Source: Phoronis ovalis
Taxonomy: Eukaryota > Phoronida > Phoronidae
Length of the DNA: 16,402 nucleotides
Direction: 5' to 3'
NCBI GenBank assembly: GCA_028565635.1
Contig: JAOXYB010023870.1
Coordinates: 1 to 16,402 of the forward strand
Within the stretch, counting starts at the first letter, position 1; the number at the start of each line of letters is the position of its first letter. A program made the position numbers and the translations under genes. Below are positions 1-12,200 of the stretch, piece after piece. The notes beneath the pieces are model-generated. The model did no database searches. It was not told the origin of the DNA and saw nothing but the letters and a program-made list of their open reading frames with translations.

Positions 1-79
1 GTAAAAAGTATACAATCCAAAGCCAAAATTTTCAACTCGGCTGCACACCCCCACCAAAAAATAACTTGAGTACCCCCGG
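1..79 (-). mobile_element. Head of a CCGGGGG-type small element, cut by the window edge
   Basis: On the minus strand, from 79 downward, the sequence starts CCGGGGGTACTCAAG and about 30 bases later has GGTGTGCAGCC. The element at 15922 starts CCGGGGGGTACTTGAC and has GGTGTGCGGCC at a comparable distance. Only the head is in view; it lies in the intron after exon 19. Confidence 0.55.
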
Positions 80-94
80 GCATAAAATGTTTAC

Positions 95-201
95 CTTGCA
101 TAAGAAGAATATGAATTCAAACAAAAAGCAAAGTTTGCCTTATGGTAGCAAGGACATTCACATATATAAGCATGGCTGGACTTGCAAGGTGAGTTCTTTT
201 G
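95..201 (-). CDS. CACHD1: CACHD1-like exon 19 (Cys-rich juxtamembrane region)
   Basis: A 107-base exon between TTTTTACAG and GTAAAC, phase 0 in and phase 2 out, 35 residues. ICECPCYHKANFAFC matches the ECECPC.C...N.C Cys cluster found in CACHD1 shortly before the transmembrane segment. The next exon is outside the window. Confidence 0.88.
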
Positions 202-3200
202 CTGTAAAAAGTAAATTATGAATAGCACTGGCCAACAAGTTTTTGACATGAAATTTAATCTATATATTGCTAGAGATCTAAGAAAAGTTCCTATATGCAC
301 AACCCATTTTATTACATTTGAATAATAATTAATAGAATACAACTTTCATTAATATTATAACTTGCTAAAAAGCACCATTTTCACCTATTTTTGCGAAAGC
401 TTATCTGAACAGTTTATTTTTTACTACAATATTTTTTTATTTAATAAATATAATTTTTTGTTCATGGGTTACCTACGTAATCATATTTTTGTTTTATGTG
501 ATCAGATTTGTTTATTTTGTTGCCGAATTACCAATATTCTAACAAATGTGTGGGGATTATTAAAATATGTCCAAAACACCATACTTCACAAGTTTTAAAA
601 TCCATTGCAACAGCAACCACAAAAAGTGTTTTGTTACATAAACCGATGCCTTAGAGGTATCACATTATGATTTATCGAGCCTGGCTGTCAAAAAGAATCA
701 CTTAATTACATATATATTGTACATCAGTTTATTCTCAAAAGTTTTCTTGTTTACAAAATGCTTAATCTCTCTAAGACAATATCGAATACTTTGCCAGCAG
801 GGAACTATTAAACAGTGGCAAAGGATATGCAAAAGGAATTAATAAGCTGTGTGGTTCATTTAATAATGAGATATCATTACAGAAAACAAAATCAGCTATA
901 TCATAAATCTATAAAGCTACAGACTTATATGGCATGCAAGCAGATGTGTGTTAGAACCAAATGTTAGCCTTTTTTGAAAAAGGATTGATAACATCTCTGA
1001 ACATGATACTCACACTACAACAAATCTATATGTGATTAAACTAAAATATTGTTCAAACAATGATTTAAAAAGTCTAAAAGTTATCCAACTATAAACAGTT
1101 TAATTTAACAGGAATGGTAACAAGAAATGATTTCCTTACCTCACAATGATAACAGTCATTATGCGACTGTTCACTTCCTTTATTGTATATTCCCATGAAA
1201 AGATTAGTACCAGGAACAGCCTTTAGAATCTGATTACCTAAGCTGGAGCGATAATCTTGTGATAACCTTACCTAAAACAAGAAAGCAACTAATGTGACAA
1301 GCAAAGCAAAATTTAAGTCAAATATAAACGTATGGGGCTCTTTATAGTATCGAAATAAAGAATTTTATTAAAATGAGTAGTTTAATTGATACTAAATGAA
1401 GTTTATAGGTAAAAAGGAATTTGAGATACAGTACAGCCAACTACACATTGCTATTTGGTAAGGTCAGATATACGGTATCATAATAGCACATTCTAAATAA
1501 ATATATATAGTTCTAAATAAGAAAAATAAGAAAATTAACATTTCAGTTTATTATAAACTTTCTTCAGATAAATTAACATTTCAGTTTATTATAAACTTTC
1601 TTCAGAGAAAGTTTATAATAATGAACTGAAACGTAAGGTAGTGATGATGCCATTTTTTCTTAAGTTTATATTCACTGTAAACAGTAAAGACCTAAATTCT
1701 GTGGTTTATTGAGAATGCTAGACACCTGTATATTACGCTTGGCCTCAATTAAAACCCTATACCTGTTGCAAGTCAGCTACTGTATGGCAAAAAACATTCC
1801 CTGTTGACAGAAAAGATGGCTAAAAACATACCTCGTTGTCAGAAAAGATGGCTAAAAACATACCCCTTTAGTAATTAACACCCATGGCAAAAACATAGTC
1901 ACACCTGATAAGCAAACATGATTTTCGCCAGATTTTCGGGACCTGTTGTTAGCAGTGAGCTAAAAATATACCCCACTGCACGATCCAGGGTGAAATATAT
2001 ACCCCGTTGCAAGCAGGGTCCCAGAAAAACCATACCCCATAGGGTGCAACGTATGTATAACCAATTTGGATGACAGTATACTCCCTGGGATATTACTACA
2101 GATATTAAAATATTGCAAAGTTTAAGATTCACCATCTCATTTCAGATGTTGCTAAAAGGATCATTCACAATGGATATTAACAGAGGTTTTGCAATTTGTT
2201 AAATAAAAGCTTTTTAACATATGGGCTGGATTTTTAAGTGGCAAAAGCAAGCTGATAACAGGTATCTTGGTGTTTATTAGGATGCATATATATACTAGAA
2301 GCGATATCACAATAAATAGTGACTGCATGTGGTAACATATAAAATGGAGCTGGCAACTATTTTCTTCTCATTTATAATAATCTGTCCTCTACTAGTTGAT
2401 AGATTCAGTGAAAGGAAGATTGCATATAATTAATATGTTGTAAAGCACAGTGTCATTCCATTAATTGTAACTCTAGGGTAATTACTCAATTTCTCTTAAT
2501 ACCGATATGCTAATCTAAATATTTATTAGAGATAGCTTTTATTTGGATAAATCCAGTAGCCAATAAATAAATACACAAATTCAAAAGAATTGATTTATAG
2601 AAATACTTAATCCATGCAACAAAATAGTAGGCATGCACACACATTAATTCCATCCTAACTTGCTACTGCATGGTTGTTACAGTGGCATCTAGATACGATG
2701 TATATATATGGCTAATGCACACAAAACCCGGAAACACATTCTTAACATCTGCATCAGCTTTTATAATTACAAAAAGTCAGGTTGTGGTCCTGTTTGATAT
2801 TAATTTTGCAAACATTCTGAACTAAAAAGTACACACCTTCCAGTAATATTGTTCACGTATGGTTTCATAATCCACGCAAGCTTCTCGTATCAGAATACTC
2901 TTAAGGATCAATTCAGCAGCAAATACGGGCAGCTACAAAAAACAATTTCCTTGAAATGCAAACATTAACAAACAGTAAGATACAGAACCAACATCTTGTA
3001 AGCTGGACTCTTACTAAACTGGCACTTCTGTGTCTCATTATATTGTTGAGATAATTACACAAATTAGAAATCACAATGGGATGAATTGAATATACAACTG
3101 CTGACAAACAAACCTTTTGAATCAAGTGTACATTTTCAATTTCTGAAGTGTTCTTTACATCTGAATTAACAAAATCTGGATGTATAATGATATAACCACT

Positions 3201-6200
3201 ACTGTCTACAATGAAGCATCTGTAAAAAATAATAATATAACCTTCAGTTGGAAGTATATTTAAAAGCAGAAAGTGCACAAAATTCTTGAGGCAACAAAAG
3301 ATTTTTTTACTTTCGTTTGCTGCACTGAGTTTGTATTTATTCCATTATGCATATTAATAAATAAAAGACTGGCTAAAATGCAGTTTTTCTGCTTAAGTTT
3401 TCTCTCAAAATGTCACTTAATTTAATTTGATCAGCTACGCTTTGTCTGCTACGAAAATCAGTAATATCAAATAAATGATCAATTTACTATTAAAAATGTA
3501 ATTTCTGCTAATACTGTTTTTTTTGGGAAATTTATAATATACCACAACTTGTTTAGTGATTGTTTCATTTACTGAATATTATTACAAACCTTTTTGTAGT
3601 TATTGTATTATTTTGTAAATAGTTTGACTGAGTGCGTAAATTATTTGTATATATGTATTAGTTTCCCATTTTGAGCCCATTTACTGGAGGATTTTCTTGC
3701 ACTTGTCCTCCTTAATTGGACCCCTTATTTACCTCACTTTCATTTCTTAAACCAGTTCGACTAGTTAATTGCAACGATTCTAAAACAGTTACTGTACTGT
3801 GTTTTCTTTACTGTCAGTGCTGATCCCTTTGTGCCAATCCCTTTATCTCAAAGGCTACTTCTGAGGTTCATGCTATGGCCTAAGTTTCATGGTTGTATTT
3901 GGTATAGAGATAATGATTTAAGTAATAATGCAGTTTGATTAGAAGTAGAACTGCTGATCCAACAGACAGTTTTCGATAATGCCGTTGTGTCGATGGAACT
4001 GTCCAGCAGCGACATGTGAAAATCCTGTCAATATTTAGTCTTTTTGATCACCCATTCAGTCTATTATAAATATTTTTTAATAAAAAAAGTCGAAAAACTC
4101 TAAGCCTAATAATACCATAATACATGTAATTACCTGAATTCACTGCTTGAACACACAGGATTAGATTCAGTCATCTTAGTATAGATTGATCCCAATGTGA
4201 AGTCTATGCCCATTACTCCAGCTATCAAATCATTAGGAGTATGCTGTCCTGTTATACTAAAAATCATATACATGTCTAATCAGTTAGAGCCAATGGTGTC
4301 TTTGAATGACATAAATCAACTTAATTTAACGTTTTAAAAAGTTTTTTTTAATAACACTGTTTAGATATATTTAGGCCTGATTTTAAACTGGCCTTCAAAC
4401 ATCTTTTTCCTATTATCAAAGTAATTGTTTTACCACAATAAAACATCAACAACTGCATTCCACAAAATATCCAATTTTATCTTATTTATATAATTAAGAT
4501 TTGATGTAGACCATGTCGGAGGCAAACAGTTTGAAAACTACACAACTTTCACATGTTGTCATTACTCTAAAGGTGGAGCTAATTTTGAGAGTTACCCCAA
4601 AACCCACATTTTCATCATATATACACACACGCACATACGCACATACACATATACATACATACATCACATACATACATAATATATATCTCTTCCTCCCTCC
4701 CTCCCTCCCTCCCTCCTAGAAAACATAATCCTATTCCGAATGTGAAATGAAAAGAAAAAGTGTGAAGTTAAAGATTTGATTTCATATTGTTATTTGTATG
4801 ATCATACATTATTGTTACCTTCCTTGGTAGATTGTATGGCAAAGGGTGACAACATATCCAGCACCCCAGGCATCATTGTATGGTGCAGTCAAAATATTCA
4901 AACCACGGTTGTTCAAACTTTTGATGTACCTGGAAAATGTAAATAACACAAAAGTAAAGTGCCAAATAGTTAATCGAAAATAGTAAATAAAATGCTGTAA
5001 TTTTAATGTACAAATATTGCATTGCAAGGACTGATATTTGCTTGCAGTCTGTCATGAATAAACAGATGCATGTATTTTTTTAAGGTCTTTAGATACAGAA
5101 AGGTGTAAATATAATTCAACCTATGTTTTAGTTAATAAAATGATAAGATAGACATATAAAAGTATCAAACATTTTTAAAAATTAAGTTAATATTCTAAAC
5201 TCTACAAATTCTGAGGTTAAATAGTTGGAATTCGGTCATATGATTTAATAAAGGCCATTTTGGGGACAAAATTGTGTTTTTCAAATTTTAATTTTCAAAA
5301 AATTGTAAGTCAAGACCCCTGCATCTACGAAGTTTCTTTTTCAGAAATAAGCTACATGTATGTCTACAAAACTGAGTATCACATTTTAAATTTTACCGTC
5401 TTTGTTTAAAAGGTAGGATTAAAATTTGAAAAACATTTTTTTCCCAAAATGGATGCTTATCAGATCATGAGAATTATTTTCAACTTTTTGCCTTTGGTTT
5501 CATTAGCATTAAAGTATAACTGCTGCAAAAATGTATACTTTTACATGATTGTCTATCTCTTCATTTTGATTATGAAAAAGAAGTTAAAGTGAAATAACAG
5601 TTTTGAGTACTACTAAAATATTTTCATGCAAGAAGGCATCACATTCAATTTTTAACAAAATTATGCTTCATTGTTTTAAGATTCTATATCTTACCATGGT
5701 CTGAGGGTATGATCATATATCTTGGCCAGTGTAGCAGCTGGATACAATCTTAATACACCTTCTATGGTGCCAAAATATCTCCCCATATAGCACTCTGCAC
5801 GGTATGACTGTCATCCAGCCATACGCTTTCTACTACTCTTGATATTTCAACAGCACTTCGAACATGTGACTAGAAAATTATGAACTATTAAAAAATTGGT
5901 ATGGTCTGCTAAAACTAGTTATTCCAATATGTGAATGATCAATTGTAAACAAAAGATCTTCGATGTATGTAGCTACACTACTTGTCACGTAACGCGCGTT
6001 ACGCGCTTAGGGTATCTATTTTGGCTAAAATCACGAAAAAGGGGTGGTTTTTTGGACATGTCTTCCAAAACTCACTTCCTTAGGGGTGTATTTTTTGCAG
6101 AATTTCACTTCGTTAGCCCTGGGCTTTTTTGAAAAGCCATGTTGGAACATGGGTACCCACTTTCATATTGACTGCGCCCCCGGGCAAAGATCAAAAGTTG

Positions 6201-9200
6201 ATACCAGGAGATAAGAAAAATATAACAGATCGACACACATATAACGTACAGGCCACAGTGCTATAACCTATGCCCAGGATATTGTATTAAAAAACGCAAA
6301 GTGATTAAACTTCTATTACTGACTTACCTTAAACACTGGGGGGTTCATATTGACATTTCCTTTGAAGTACTGTTCATAGCGATCAATATCTGCATTTGTC
6401 TCTGTACCATCCAAGTAGGAATATGGTTCCAAGAATGCAAATGGACTGAATTTAACACAAGATGCTGAAACGAATAATTTTTAAGTACCTCAGTTACCAG
6501 ATTACCTAAAATCAGCCTTTTAAATTACAAGAGTGACATATAGTGCCTCAATTGTGATCATGCGGGGCCAGTGCAAGTTTGGATTTGGCTTGTATACTAT
6601 TGTTAACTGACTCAACTATATTTGATCAGTCTTAGAGTAAAAATAAGCAAAATCCTTACTATTAGTGGCATATCTTTTGAAGAACTTGCAAGGTGTTGGA
6701 ACTGGTCTTACAAATAAATCATGATACTGAAATATTTGATCTTCTGGCAATGTCATAAAAGGCAGTTCTGGTTGCAAATTGACTGTTGCTAATACAACAC
6801 ATACTGAAAAATTTGTTCCCCAAATCTAAAAAGAAAGTTTTACAATTAAAAACTGTAAACTGCAATTAGGCAAAGAGTAACATAGTTTATAAAACATTAT
6901 AATCAAGACTTCTTAAATAGATGACAACTTTAACATTTAGACTATGCTATGTAATATTTTCAAACTTTTGTGTGAACTGCATGAAGTTTAATAAATGTTT
7001 AATGACCTCTCAAAAAATAATAAGGTACATCTAACAAGAAAACCCAGTGAATCTGAATTCATGCTAACTTTGTTTTTAACCAGTAAAAGATATACTCCCA
7101 TGTTTTGTTATAACCAATTACTTAGTTTTTAAATCGCGTCAGAGATTTTGGATAATATTTACTTTAGTGCAATATATATCTGTTATTTGTATGGGCGTTT
7201 GTGAATATTTTTAATTTCAAACAATCACTGTCTGTACTGTAATCAGGTCATCTCATTGTATTTTAATTTCTTCTTTACTGTATTTGTTCATGTAATTTAT
7301 CTGTGCCAACTTGTTTCATATTCAGGGACCAGTATATTCGAAAAAAGTTTTTTAACCTTAATGTGGTATCCATGGAGATGAGATCTTTTATTTATTGTAA
7401 TTTATTTATTTATGTAATTGTTGTGTTTCATGTCAGTTCCAAAATAAAATCAATCAATACATAATCAATTTTAATTTTTTAGCATAAATATTTGAAGTGA
7501 TTATTTTTAAACATTGATTAATAATTTTAAGATCATTCATGTTATTCACAATCTGATCAGAACAAATAATGATATACCTGTATATACCTGTTGTAGTAAA
7601 TTGTGTCAAATTTCAAGGAGATTGGACAGGAAACTGTAATTGTTTGGTACTATGTAAAGAGTATCAGCAACCGGGGGGGGGGGGTCACTCAATATAAAGT
7701 GATGACGGGGATGCTCGGCACTCAAGGGGTCTATATTTCGGCACAGCGTCCGGGTCAAGGGGTGCTTTTTTGCTATATATTTTACCTTGTCCGGGTCAAG
7801 GGTCTGTCATCTAGTGCTATCTAAGTCAAGATCTATCTCTCCACTTTAAAGGGTACGTTTTTTCATAAATTTCAAAGAAACCGGCTAAGAAAGTGCCCGG
7901 GAAACTGCTTTAAAAGATTGAACTTAAAACATCTACTTTAATAAAAATCTGATCCTCTTCCGAGTTTGCGTACTTAATCTTTCCTTATATTCTGGTCAAG
8001 GGGTAGGTATTTTTCAAAATTCATCTGTTTCATTTTTTTTGCGCCTAGCATACCCATATATAATCTTTTGGTGTGACCCCCAGGATCAGCGAAAGCCCTT
8101 TTTGCAGGTTTCACATTGAAAATTTAATGAAAACCATTGTATGTTAAGTTATTTCAATATTTTCTTTTTTGTTAAACCATTGTAGATTTATTCAGAACTG
8201 TAGGTTGTCATAAAATTAAACATTGCAATTTTGCCATTTAAAAAATGTTTGGCTCTTCAATGTTTACAATTTTTATTATGTTTGGAAAAGCTAACTGCAT
8301 GTCACTCATTTATTATAATCCTCCATTACACAAGCAGGTAATAAGATAATAATTATAATTTGTCATTTTAGAATTATTCAACACAGAAAGCTAAAGTACA
8401 CATATCTGGTAATTAAACACTTTCATTTTTGAAGCTGCCATATAGTTAACTAAGAAATACAATTATAATTAAAGCAGTGTGCTCTAATTCACTGACAGAG
8501 CAAATATCAGAAACAGGTTTATTATTTAGCTACCATTTGCTTATTACCGTATCAATGAATATGATATAAATTAAAATAAATAAACAATCATTGTCCAGCA
8601 TATCACAAAGCTGCTGTAAGGTTACATATATATAGTGGCAGTTTTTAGACACTCAGTCGAGAATTATTAGTAGATGTTCAGAAAAACCTTCATTTTGCTT
8701 CGCACTGATCTAATAATTGAATTACCATGATTTCAGTTATTTTACTTACTGGATGCCAGTAATAGTGAGATAGCAGGGATTTCGTTTCTACTCCTTCAGT
8801 AAGGACATTTCCTCGAGATAACACATGTGTGGAAGTAAAACCGTGGTCGCCAGATTCTCCACTGAAATAATATGGAGACTAATACCATCAATGGAAATAA
8901 TAGATACAAATATTTAAATTAGATCAGTATATACAGTCTCTTTTTTTGAGTTTTTGCCATTATTTCACAAAAAAAAATCTGTATGCATGTAATTCATTTA
9001 ACTGATATTAAGCTTGTGACACTTTGAGGTTCACCTGATTAATATTTTAATTTATTTATTAGCATGAATGGTAACTTATCTCTCATATCCCTCTAATGCT
9101 GAACTTGGGAAACTGCAATTAAAAAGTGTCCTATTCAGATAATAAAATAAATAACGAACTTACTCCTTCATAGACTGAAGTACTGTCGTTACTTGAGCGT

Positions 9201-12200
9201 CTTGTTCTAGATCTGATATGTCAACAAATATGGGAGACTCATGAATAGCATTAGGTCTCGGAAGGAGAGGATGCATCATAGTACGACCCTGACCATCAAT
9301 CATGAAAGCATATGAGAAGTCTCCTTCTTGAAAATATGTGACATCAGACAGAATTTCACTCATGGAAATGTCAACACCAACAATGCCCAGTAGATTTCCA
9401 TTGTGATGGACAGGTAGTGCCACTGTGGTTATAAGACCTATAATCAATTGAAGATTAGACAAATGTTTCTATTATGAATTATGTTTAAAGGACAAATAAG
9501 GCAAAGGACAAAGGGTTAAATTTTTTTTTCCACTGACCAACCAAATACATATGTGTTTAAAGACAGAATTCTGGTTTTAATACCTACAAAAATCTTATAA
9601 CAAAAATGAAATAATATTACAAAATTACGGCAAAATACATACCAAGTCCAAATGCATCAAAATATGGAATTGAAATAATGGCTTCGGTTTGCGATTGGCT
9701 AAAGAAGTTGTAATAGGATCCCATTTCAACACGGAGTTTACTGGGATCTGTAATTTTTGTATAGTTTCCAGGCTACAAAAGAGATTTTACTATAAAACGT
9801 CACGTTTGAAATGGTACCCCATTAGATATTCATTCAATGCCTTAAAGAAACTTACCAAGGCTACCTTCAATTTAAATGACAAGTTATGGGTATTTTTTGG
9901 ATAATTGGTTTTGCATGTTTTCTTTCAATTTGTCTCTTTTTTTTAGTTTTTGGATTCGAATCTTTAATTTTATCTTCCAATTTCAGCAAGCTATATCTCA
10001 ACGGTTGCTACAGTTTGGGGCATGATACCTGATGTGCAACATCCCTAGACTGGACCATTGTTGACCTTGAGGTCAATAGGTCATGTGACAGTAAAAGGTC
10101 AAGCTTCCAAAATTGCACAAAACTTAAAAAAATAATGGTATTGGGTTACGGGAAAAGAAACACACAAACAACACATTAAAATCATTAAAACTGAACAAAC
10201 AAACTGTCACATATATCAAATAAATATATAATATTTAAAGCATACAAAAATGTAATGAACTATAAGGTTTTCTGTAATGTATTTTATCTACTTATTTAAT
10301 TAAAGATAGTTTCTAAAATGTTTAATTATTTCAGCAGTTTTTGTAGACATAAAATTGGAAGGCTATATGGTTCCTTTGAAGTATCTTTCATAACTAAACT
10401 TTTCTGCGAGAATTAAAAGAGAATAGAGATGCTTTCCGGTTATCCATCAGTTCTGATGTGTTTCCGAGTTTTCTTTAACTTTAATTCATTCTTAGCATAC
10501 TTAATTATTAACGCTCCTTTTTATATATATACTTAATATATAATTATAAATACTTCAAAAAGTACCAGTGCAAAATATTTTGGGTTTCTCTGTTTTCGTT
10601 CATATTACATAATTTCTTTCTTGACTTGTATGCTTACAAGCTTAAACACACCAAAGTAAAAAGTTATTAGATCTGAACTAAAAATGTATGACTGTATAAA
10701 ATTCAAAAAAGAGATGATTATGAACATAGGAAAACATTTACTATAATAGTAAACTATATTGTACAGTCTTAAAACAGTAATAAATACCTTTACTATTCCA
10801 CAGCTTGGATCATAGCCAGTTTGGTTTGCCATGTCAGCCAATAACTTAGAAACAGGCTGCTCTTTGTCATTCCAAACTAAACATTAAAAACAGCATTGAC
10901 AGTTACAACTGCAATTATGGAAATACATTTTAATTAGTATGTAATCTATATCACAAACTGTTAAGCTAAATAAAACATTTCATGTGCATGATTTCTCAAC
11001 ACATTGTAATTATTAACCAACTTTGAAAAACAAGCACCAAAATGTTCTTGGCTGGACCAAAAATGCATATGTAAATGTCTGCATGTTTGAATCAAATAAG
11101 ATAATCTAATGATTTAAAAGAAACCTCATGTCTAGAGGTTATGTCAGCTTACAAATCTGAGATTAATTAATATTTGAGGATAAAAATAACAAACATACAA
11201 TACAGTAAATCATACCTGCACCAAGTCCGATCCCATAAGTCAGGATTATAACAGAGTTGTTAAAAGGTTTGTTGAGATAATTCACAGTTTCCAAGATATT
11301 TGACACACTTTCTTGCTTGTCAGGAAAGCCATCGGACAAAAACAGAATAACCTGATCTAAAACAATTGTAAATACAGTATATTAATATTTAGCTGTAGTA
11401 AGTACCGTAGCAAAGGTTTCAGTTTTACTAGACATTAATTAATTCCAATAGGTACATCCAGATTAACTATCATTATTAATTAAAAAGTAAAATTAATTGC
11501 AATTAAAGTTACAAATATCTTTACAAAATATAAATCTTGACCCCTAAAATTAAAAATAATTCTATATTATTATACCTTGTAAAACATTTGCGTGTACAAT
11601 GTTACTGAAAAAAGAAAACAATGCTGAAATACATTGAAAAAATTCATATGAAGGTGTATTTTAAATATATTATCATTTTTTATAATAGAAATAGCAAACC
11701 ATACAGTTCAGTATCTCTATTATATTAAATACTTAAATTCTTATACTTTTAGTATATAGTTGAAAAAACATTACAGTCATCTATTACTGTAGAATATATC
11801 CTGCTTTGAGGCTGTTAGTTAATTGTATGAAATCTTAATTCACCTCTGAAGCATGTTATATTGCCCAAAACAGAAATATTTGTAGAATTATATAATTGTC
11901 ACCACTATATATTAGTGAGCAAGGGAATTAGTCAGATGATGATGATGATGATGTATACTATGAAATCAACTACAATTAATGGCAGAGTTAATTGAGCAAT
12001 AATGTAGGATTCAGCATACACAAAATTATATAATTTAAGATCCACTAAGCCCAAATAATTAGAATCTAGCATAACCATGACTCTCTTGTATAATTTAAAT
12101 AAAAATTATACATTAAATCCCATTCTGAGACAGTTTGTAGAGTATATATAGAGTGATGTACCTTTGTTTGTTGTTTCTGCAAAATAACATTAAAAGTATG

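Larger units (their letters stand above)
1272..2836 (-). other. Intron between exons 17 and 18
   Basis: 1565 bases with GT-AG ends. It holds the direct/inverted repeat cluster at 1532-1633 and a degenerate small element at 1737-2088. The remainder is AT-rich with nothing recognised. Confidence 0.8.
5870..6327 (-). other. Intron between exons 12 and 13
   Basis: 458 bases with GT-AG ends, most of it taken up by the CCGGGGG-type element ending at 6183 and the CpG-rich palindrome at 5989-6002. Confidence 0.8.
6826..8749 (-). other. Intron between exons 10 and 11 (largest)
   Basis: 1924 bases with GT-AG ends. It holds a possible LINE 3' tail near 7230-7460 and the small element at 7671-8084. The protein motifs of exons 10 and 11 join directly, so no exon appears to be missing here. 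Confidence 0.8.

Noticed and set aside
91-342. Minus-strand open frame of 83 codons as a small gene
   Set aside because: Only its last part is coding-like, and that is exon 19 of the CACHD1-like gene, with an acceptor at 202-203 and a donor at 93-94.
2913-3278. Minus-strand open frame of 121 codons as a separate gene
   Set aside because: Its recognisable part is exon 16 (3114-3219); the flanks are intron read-through beyond a donor and acceptor.
3686-3711. GGAGGA...TCCTCC hairpin as a terminator or structured RNA
   Set aside because: Only six pairs, with a 14-base loop, in an intron; no supporting structure nearby.
5762-5764. Genuine C-terminus of a short isoform at this TAG
   Set aside because: Conserved Cache sequence continues immediately in the neighbouring frame and across all later exons, so a one-base loss explains it better.
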